Source: an uncultured Clostridia bacterium (GTDB taxonomy: Bacteria > Bacillota > Clostridia > Christensenellales > Borkfalkiaceae). From it: a DNA stretch of 64,000 nt. Made by a program: the position numbers and the translations under genes. The stretch spans positions 1-64,000 of the forward strand of contig CANREJ010000003.1 in assembly GCA_947629665.1 (NCBI GenBank), given 5' to 3'. Of the stretch, positions 59,901 to 64,000 are shown piece by piece. Positions within the stretch are counted from its first letter, which is position 1. The number at the start of each line of letters is the position of its first letter. The notes under the pieces are model-generated. The model was given only the letters and a program-made list of their open reading frames with translations. It ran no database searches and was not told where the DNA came from.

Positions 59901-61361
59901 GTCGTTGGATTCGGTATAGTACAGGGGGTAGTCGCCGTAGGCGCTGTCCTCGCCGGGGTTGCCTATCATATAGTCGGACTCCTGCCCGTTTATCGAAGCT
60001 ACGGACATTGCCCCCACAAAGGTTGAAGGCGAACCGACGGTGGACGAGTCGGGGTTGGAGGCGAGGTTGGTGCCGAATTCACTGCCTGAGCCCGAACTGT
60101 ATTCGTTGCCCGCGGCGGCGATAAGGCTTATGCCCGCGTCCTTTATGCTTTGATATGTTTGGTTGAGCAACTGACCTTCCGCGTCTCCGTCGATATTCAC
60201 GCTGGAAAAGCCGCTGGTTGTGCCGAGGCTCATATTTATTATGTCTACGCCCAAAGTTACGCAGTCGTCGAGGGCGGCTATAATATCTTCGCTGGTTGCG
60301 CCGCCTATGTCCTCGCTTTCGAGGTCGTCTGTGAACACCTTGCACACAACTATCTGCGCGTTGGGCGCAACGCCGCTGAAATGCTCCTCGCCCTCGTCGT
60401 CGCCTATAATATCGCCGTCCTTATTTACATAGGTGTCGGCGCTGCCCGCAACTATGCCCGCAACATGCACGCCGTGCTGGGAATATGAGGGATATACGTC
60501 GGTATCCTTGTCCGCGTAGTCGTAAGCAAAGGGAACTTTGTCGCTCAAATATACGTCGTCAACCGTGAGGTTGGGGGAAGTTTCGCTTGCCGAGAGCATG
60601 CCGCTTGCAACCTTTTGGCGCACATATTCCCTGTTGAAGCCGAGTTCCGTGGGCTGTTTTTCAAATGCGACGTGGGTATAATCCAGACCCGTGTCCAAAA
60701 TGGCTACGGTTACGCCGCTGCCGTCGTATCTGTCGAGAAATTCGGTGGAATCGTATATGCCCGTGCCGTGGACGTTGCTGGGGTTGACCTGCGCGCCCTG
60801 GTCGGCGAGAGCCGAGTACGTCTTGGAAACGCCCGCCATGCTTACGCCCGTTATCCCGCGGATTTTTTGGAACTGTTTTAAGTTGACTTCAATTGCCACG
60901 GCGTTTAAAACGGTGGAAAACCTGCCCTCTTCCTTATAGGAAATGCCCGCCGCGCCCAATTTTGAAAGGAAGGCGTTTTGGGAGTTGCGGACGTCGCTCA
61001 ACGCGCTCCTGCCTGCGGGCGTGGAGAGATATTCCGCCACGGTCTGATCCTCGCCTTTGCTCTCTGCAAGGGAGGGAACTTGTAAGCCGACTATCACCGT
61101 TTCGGTGGCGTCCGTACCCGTTATGGTGCGGATTTCCTCCTCCTCGCCGTAGTCCACGACGGAGGGATTGAGGTTGTTTTTTACCACCTGGGAGGTATCA
61201 ACCTTGCCCGTTACATTGGTAAAGGTTACGTCGGCCGTACCAAACCCGCCCGCCGCCGCTTTAGGTGCGTAGGCATAGGTTATCAGCTGGCTTGCCGTAA
61301 CGGTTGCCGCCATTGTGAGCGAGAGAGCGGCTATTGCTATTTTTCTTGTTTTTGACTTCAT
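53913..61361 (-). CDS. Giant subtilisin-like (S8) surface protease with PA domain, Ig-like domains and BspA-type LRRs (2482 aa)
   Basis: VAILDTGLDYTH (Asp), HGVHVAGIVAG (His), MSGTSMATPNLAGLMAL (Ser); LRR_5 repeats; C-terminal Cys motif, TM and RRR tail. Confidence 0.9.
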   Translation of the reverse strand: MKSKTRKIAIAALSLTMAATVTASQLITYAYAPKAAAGGFGTADVTFTNVTGKVDTSQVVKNNLNPSVVDYGEEEEIRTITGTDATETVIVGLQVPSLAESKGEDQTVAEYLSTPAGRSALSDVRNSQNAFLSKLGAAGISYKEEGRFSTVLNAVAIEVNLKQFQKIRGITGVSMAGVSKTYSALADQGAQVNPSNVHGTGIYDSTEFLDRYDGSGVTVAILDTGLDYTHVAFEKQPTELGFNREYVRQKVASGMLSASETSPNLTVDDVYLSDKVPFAYDYADKDTDVYPSYSQHGVHVAGIVAGSADTYVNKDGDIIGDDEGEEHFSGVAPNAQIVVCKVFTDDLESEDIGGATSEDIIAALDDCVTLGVDIINMSLGTTSGFSSVNIDGDAEGQLLNQTYQSIKDAGISLIAAAGNEYSSGSGSEFGTNLASNPDSSTVGSPSTFVGAMSVASINGQESDYMIGNPGEDSAYGDYPLYYTESNDANAVPFNFADELLGDKQSGIFTYYVIPGTGAQGDYSTTVRDALKNKKEGEKILVLVRRGTLDFQTKVENAHSLGADGIIVYDNVPGTIRMSLGEIEEEDRIPAVAINMDAGAMLTTDPKNPTRTRTSGTIEINKSYKAGPFMNDYSSWGASPDLKLKPDITSHGGEITSSVAGGYEQMSGTSMATPNLAGLMALVKDYLKDQNPGISAKALTTLTNQIVMSSATLVYDEEKLPYSPRKQGAGLATLSNIFSTKAYLETVENQEGGAEDNRPKIELGEDEDKKGIYNFTFYVTNFGESALEFELVSRFFTETIAADKLAVAEAAHMLTDNAAQFEVTDATREGNIITVEAGGKAKVSVTLTLSAAEKKYLDDNFKNGMFVEGFISLVSKTEGQCDLNLPFMGFYGDWDAAPMLDYNAYEIAAIEADTSLTEAEKPHESVFATQLYSTYYNGRYGVPMGGFAYVQDDTDGVRQVYVEEEHCSVSRYNIFNGATATDNYLTSTGIRSLYAGLLRNAEVVDYRIYNDDTGELIRADSKYRVGKAIAGGGSARPALVDLKLTPDELGLVNNGKYRIEFDFYRTQADKESGSVSYANNFTSTFYVDYDAPILEGSRIRYYDYEENNKIKQRVYLDLDIYDNHYPQAVLICYSDREYDDPSQVEEINLATEYVTPIYTPNKNGTTSVSIEITDIYEKYKNRMYVQIDDYALNHNVYTINFNSSNNNGAQDEFDFAESDRIVRKQGASASDVTYELTLEKNELYRVELNCGTANASNYTWNTVNVNTVAVKNNEIFGLKPGKATVTVTKGSQTRRLNVTVVDSTRTLPRPSLSFNVIQNSNLGLQKPNGMVEVNAGQTFTLEVVSDPWYYPVDSLTFTWSSSNTQIATVDQSGVVTTLNKHGNASIIAEATIDGSSVSAMVRLNVAEPFTVANTYLNKYHGSETTVIIPDDKNIMYIDEEAFEDNDTMERVVIPRTVTQISERAFLNCTALKEVYFINITDENSTPDKDLARVNLILADAFRGCTKLELVDLTNVKVLTVGASAFAGCESLREIRHMEKIGIADENAFRGCTSLKKADITGLHTAAANVFEGCTGLEEIVTDHYSAISQGMFYGCTGLENVTINTPRVNGGSRIFNFGGGAFQGCTNLTSVTFGGDNTRSGTVFRIDPYAFAGCTKLSTVTFNYPVSYIGDYAFANTAIQNFTVPEGAVLGESVFDGKNVNITWGEGYTDDGGAVYNGTTLVLAPNTITAGFAIKAGTTEIAPYAFASSKLDGVTTVNIPASVEKIGEGAFAGLGITEITIPTSVTEIPAHAFRQSGLTSIVIHSGITSIGESAFANCSSLNNIDILHATSLTTIGSNAFSHTAISSIEFSASVKEMGDRVFANCANLTEAHLPSLTALGEYTFVGCPELTTASFGAQATASGTYTFCPGTHMDMQTGVQVGERTSLTSVSLGGLTELGEGMFLFCTELEEIDLKNVTKVGAGAFLSCTKLKSVTNLDKVTDIDYRAFGLTALTALNLSKAENIGNQAFYNVAATTLSIPVLKSVGENAFYGIQINSLTLPSTLQTYQNGAFANASRLSTVAVDGGNTTFFAEDNVLYRIIEGSKQSGKFEVCLYPAGRTATENENYFAHYRILEGTVTVQAQAFREIVDNRLLTVTVPHSVKTIGDLAFYGSNITRYNFEGTVAPVLLSNYWDLTTKNMPTFAFDAFHSLYFRNFTREILDFIPQYNGRLTSTVVLAYPSNGTGYTNYTYGHFFGSNVSLGELIDENTHEFINLLDSFDQAEIAGWINLENTPENVAKITAFAQSVKDAHRIYNNTTSSKQLEFMGEDRIAKLTAVEEALKPVKAKFGISAKISSITPDSSSAHKSQYVEGETFDLTGLVLRVVYDDYSVETISDLTDVQLQPAYTAPLYTYNTFVAAQYKGEYFRIPITVTASAENPGETTDPGENPENPGETPEAPANSGCGGCGSMDIGSAAGGMGLMLLTLAGTILLINRLRRRANKK
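54900..57065 (-). repeat. BspA-type (LRR_5) leucine-rich repeat region within the protease
   Basis: Many copies of I...AF.GC..L..v.l....v..ig..aF. Confidence 0.85.
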
Positions 61362-61386
61362 ATATACCTCGGTTTGCGTTGTGTAC

Positions 61387-64000
61387 TCAGTCTTGTGCGG
61401 TGAGCGTTAATTTATATTCATCACTGTTGCCGCTACTCATATCGAGTACCGCGGTGTACTTCCTGCCGCTTGTATCGGTGAAGGTGAATGTTGCAATATT
61501 TCCGTCCTTGCTTACAAACTCATATGTGTAGTTTGCGGGGGATTCGGCAGTGTCGGTTGTGAGCCTTATTACCCTGCCTGCGCCGTCAAAGAAGAAGGAC
61601 GCCGTGGACGAATTTGCATCAACCGCGTTGATTTCAAAATAATCGTCCGCAAGTTGCATCTTTACCGTCCATCCATCCACTGTCTGGGCGGCCTGGTCGA
61701 GCGTAACGCTGTAAATTTTGCCTTCACTGTCCGTAAAGCGAATAACGTGCCTGTTTGTTACGTTGTCCGCCAAAAGCACATAGTACTTAAAGATTTGTTC
61801 GGAGCCGTCCGCGTTGTGGCGGACTACGCCGCCAACGCCGTCGAACGCGTAAGTTACCCCGCTCTCTGCGGCGTCCTTTACGGTGAGCCCGTAGAGCGAA
61901 TCGGGATAGAGAATCGCATAGTAGTCGTCTCCGGAGTGTACGTATTTGATTGCGGTGTAGTTGATTTGGGAATCCTTTTCCCAGCTTACCATTACATACC
62001 TGTTGTTGCCGTAAATTATGCGCACGTTGCCCTGTTCGTCGACCGTGTAGCCGTAACCTTCCGATACTTTGCCCTGCGCGCTGTACAAAACAGCCGTGCC
62101 GCTTGAAAATACCGAGGACGAAAGTCCGTCGAACACAAGCGTTTCGCCGCTGTCCTCTTTTGTTTCGGCATTGTATACTTTATAGGTTTTGCCGTAATAT
62201 GCGTCCGCCTTTGATTTGGGGATACATACGGAGTTTGTCGAACCCGTAGTGTTGTTTTCGGGGCCGACCGAAAGTTCGTTGGAGTCGCCGTACACAAGCG
62301 CATTTACGTAATATGTCTTTTTGCCGTAGGGGAACGTGAGGTTGCCTTCCACATAATTATAACGGAACGTTACATCGGTCTTTTCCTCGTCGCCGTAGAA
62401 TTTATAACTTCCGTCGGCGGAACCGTCGGCATATACCGTGCCTATGGTGAGCTCGCCCATTTCGCCGCCGATTATCCATTCGCCCGTGAAAGGCGTGTAA
62501 TATGTGAGGACTTTGGGTGAAGCCGCGCCCTCTTCCGCAAACATGAATACTGTTTTGCCGTTGCCGTTATCGCCGCGGGATATTCTGCCGCCTTTATAGT
62601 AGCTGCTCTCCTTTGATACGAGAATCAAATTTTCGCCGTCTATCGTATATGTGTATTGACGGTAATGGTCTACGCCGCCCGCCATATCGCCGTCGGTTGC
62701 CGTTACGGTGCCGCCGCTTGCAAGTTCGCCCCTGCCGTCAAAGGTATACACAAGCCCGTTTTCGTCCACGAGTTGGCGCAGATACCAGCTGTCGCGGTTT
62801 TGGAGAACGAAGGGCGAACCGCTTTCGGGGGTTACCTCTATATTGGCTTCCGCGCCGTTGGATATGTTATATTTAAATGTATATTTTACCGAACGGTAGG
62901 TAAAACTGCCCGTCATGTCGGCATAGTTGAGGGTATATTTGCCCGCGTTGGAACCGTTTACCGTTACGGCGCCGTTTACGGCAAGCGCGCCCGTGGCGGC
63001 ATCGCCCGAAAGATTGTATAAGCCCCTGCCGTTGAACTGCACTTCCTTTATTGTATCGTCGCCGCTTATCCAGAGCCCCTTCAAGCCGTCGGTTGCGGAT
63101 ATGCGCGCGGGTGTGCCGTTTAACGTGCCTACAAACAGGTGGCTTGTTTTATCGTAGGTTACGGTTGCGAAATTTGTGGACTGGTTATAGATTTCCACCC
63201 TATATGTGCCGTTATTTTCAACCGAGCAGTAGGTGAGGTTTACCGTTTCGCCCGTGGCGGCGTAAACCGCGGTGGCCGAGCCGAGCCCGCTGTTGCCTAT
63301 GCCTTTGAGCGTGAGGTTGACCGTTACCGCCGAGGAAGAGGTGCCCTGCCTCTGGCTGTAATACCACTCGCCCACAAAACTGCCGCCGGCATAGTAGGTT
63401 GTTTCAACGCCGCTCTCGGTTATAATCAACATTCCGTCGTCATTGAACGTAGCGGTGAACGCACCTGCCGCGTCCGTAAGCACTCCGTTTTCAACCGTGT
63501 AGGTACCCGTAGCGTCGCCGAAATAGCCGCTACGCGTCCATGTGCCCTCACTAACTTGCGATTTGCCGTTGAACGTGTAGGTTACGTTTTGGGCGAAAGG
63601 CCTTTCCCATGCGCCCGTAAAGCCGTCGTATGCCTTTACCTGCACATCGCCGATTGCCGTAACATAGCCGTCGGCGCCTACCGTGAGCGTTTGGGGATTG
63701 TTTTCGCCGCTGAACGTTACGGTGTATGTGCCGTCTGTTCCTTCATACGTGAATGAGGTTGAAACGTTGCCGTTTTTGCGCACGCCTGTGCCGTTGCCGT
63801 TGAACGTGTAAACGTCGTTGCCGTTAAAATAGTCAATATATTTAAAGTTTTCTATTTTTTTGAGCCCGCACAGAGCGTCCTCGCTTTCAAATAAGCGGAA
63901 GGCGTTGCCCGTCTGGCTTGTCTGTTCAACCTGGATTTCTTCGCCGAACACGTCGGTTGAGGGAACCATGGAGATTTCCACTTCCTGCAAGTAGCCGCCC
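61387..64000 (-). CDS. Partial repeat-rich surface protein; N-terminus beyond window
   Basis: Frame stays open to window end (GGYLQEVEIS...); repeated YTFDGxG units. Confidence 0.75.
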   Translation of the reverse strand, partial: GGYLQEVEISMVPSTDVFGEEIQVEQTSQTGNAFRLFESEDALCGLKKIENFKYIDYFNGNDVYTFNGNGTGVRKNGNVSTSFTYEGTDGTYTVTFSGENNPQTLTVGADGYVTAIGDVQVKAYDGFTGAWERPFAQNVTYTFNGKSQVSEGTWTRSGYFGDATGTYTVENGVLTDAAGAFTATFNDDGMLIITESGVETTYYAGGSFVGEWYYSQRQGTSSSAVTVNLTLKGIGNSGLGSATAVYAATGETVNLTYCSVENNGTYRVEIYNQSTNFATVTYDKTSHLFVGTLNGTPARISATDGLKGLWISGDDTIKEVQFNGRGLYNLSGDAATGALAVNGAVTVNGSNAGKYTLNYADMTGSFTYRSVKYTFKYNISNGAEANIEVTPESGSPFVLQNRDSWYLRQLVDENGLVYTFDGRGELASGGTVTATDGDMAGGVDHYRQYTYTIDGENLILVSKESSYYKGGRISRGDNGNGKTVFMFAEEGAASPKVLTYYTPFTGEWIIGGEMGELTIGTVYADGSADGSYKFYGDEEKTDVTFRYNYVEGNLTFPYGKKTYYVNALVYGDSNELSVGPENNTTGSTNSVCIPKSKADAYYGKTYKVYNAETKEDSGETLVFDGLSSSVFSSGTAVLYSAQGKVSEGYGYTVDEQGNVRIIYGNNRYVMVSWEKDSQINYTAIKYVHSGDDYYAILYPDSLYGLTVKDAAESGVTYAFDGVGGVVRHNADGSEQIFKYYVLLADNVTNRHVIRFTDSEGKIYSVTLDQAAQTVDGWTVKMQLADDYFEINAVDANSSTASFFFDGAGRVIRLTTDTAESPANYTYEFVSKDGNIATFTFTDTSGRKYTAVLDMSSGNSDEYKLTLTAQD

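Noticed and set aside
476-63756. Numerous 60-270 aa ORFs opposite to or overlapping large genes (e.g. 9958..10488 +, 19542..20357 +, 47129..47905 +, 37467..37973 -)
   Set aside because: They lie antisense to or out of frame with clear protein-family genes, lack recognisable motifs and proper SD sites, and look like shadow ORFs from codon bias.
63985-64000. Start codon at 63990 for the last ORF
   Set aside because: The start is a TTG codon in an open frame running to the window edge (GGYLQEVEIS), so the gene is treated as truncated by the window.

Overview
This 64 kb window looks like a chromosomal segment of a spore-forming Clostridia-type bacterium (SpoIIID homologue, class III FBPase, many lipobox lipoproteins). 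The exact lineage is an inference. From left to right it contains: (1) a decayed transposon/ICE scar with a TnpW-like ORF fused to a catalytic-domain-less, frameshifted large serine recombinase (about 0.2-2.4 kb); (2) class III fructose-1,6-bisphosphatase; (3) a long leftward carbohydrate locus (4.4-22.3 kb) with UxuA, a UxuB-type SDR, beta-phosphoglucomutase, two His-type GH3 enzymes, a GH2 beta-glucuronidase, a RbsABC-type sugar transporter and surface esterase/lipoproteins, headed by a promoter whose -35/-10 spacer contains a C9/G9 homopolymer; (4) a divergent AraC regulator with a GH39-like domain that lacks both catalytic Glu residues and has an apparently leaderless promoter; (5) a split 2-hydroxyacyl-CoA dehydratase activase pair; (6) spoIIID, galE and a D-2-hydroxyacid dehydrogenase; (7) a compact three-gene operon of a VirD4/TraG-like ATPase without an obvious TM segment, a stand-alone FtsK-gamma-like winged helix and a small helical protein, with no relaxase or T4SS genes nearby; (8) a redox/surface region with TlpA-domain lipoproteins, a Cys-cluster XRE regulator, a NapH-type 4Fe-4S protein carrying two thioredoxin domains, and a CXXC membrane protein; (9) a leftward operon with an Opp peptide importer, a 2482-aa S8 protease with BspA-type LRRs and a repeat protein running off the window. 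Strongest candidates for undescribed biology: the split FtsK-like DNA translocase, the homopolymer promoter controlling the glycan locus, the GH3/beta-PGM retaining-phosphorolysis hypothesis, and the convergent extracytoplasmic redox/proteolysis region. All assignments were made by eye from sequence motifs; no database search was run.
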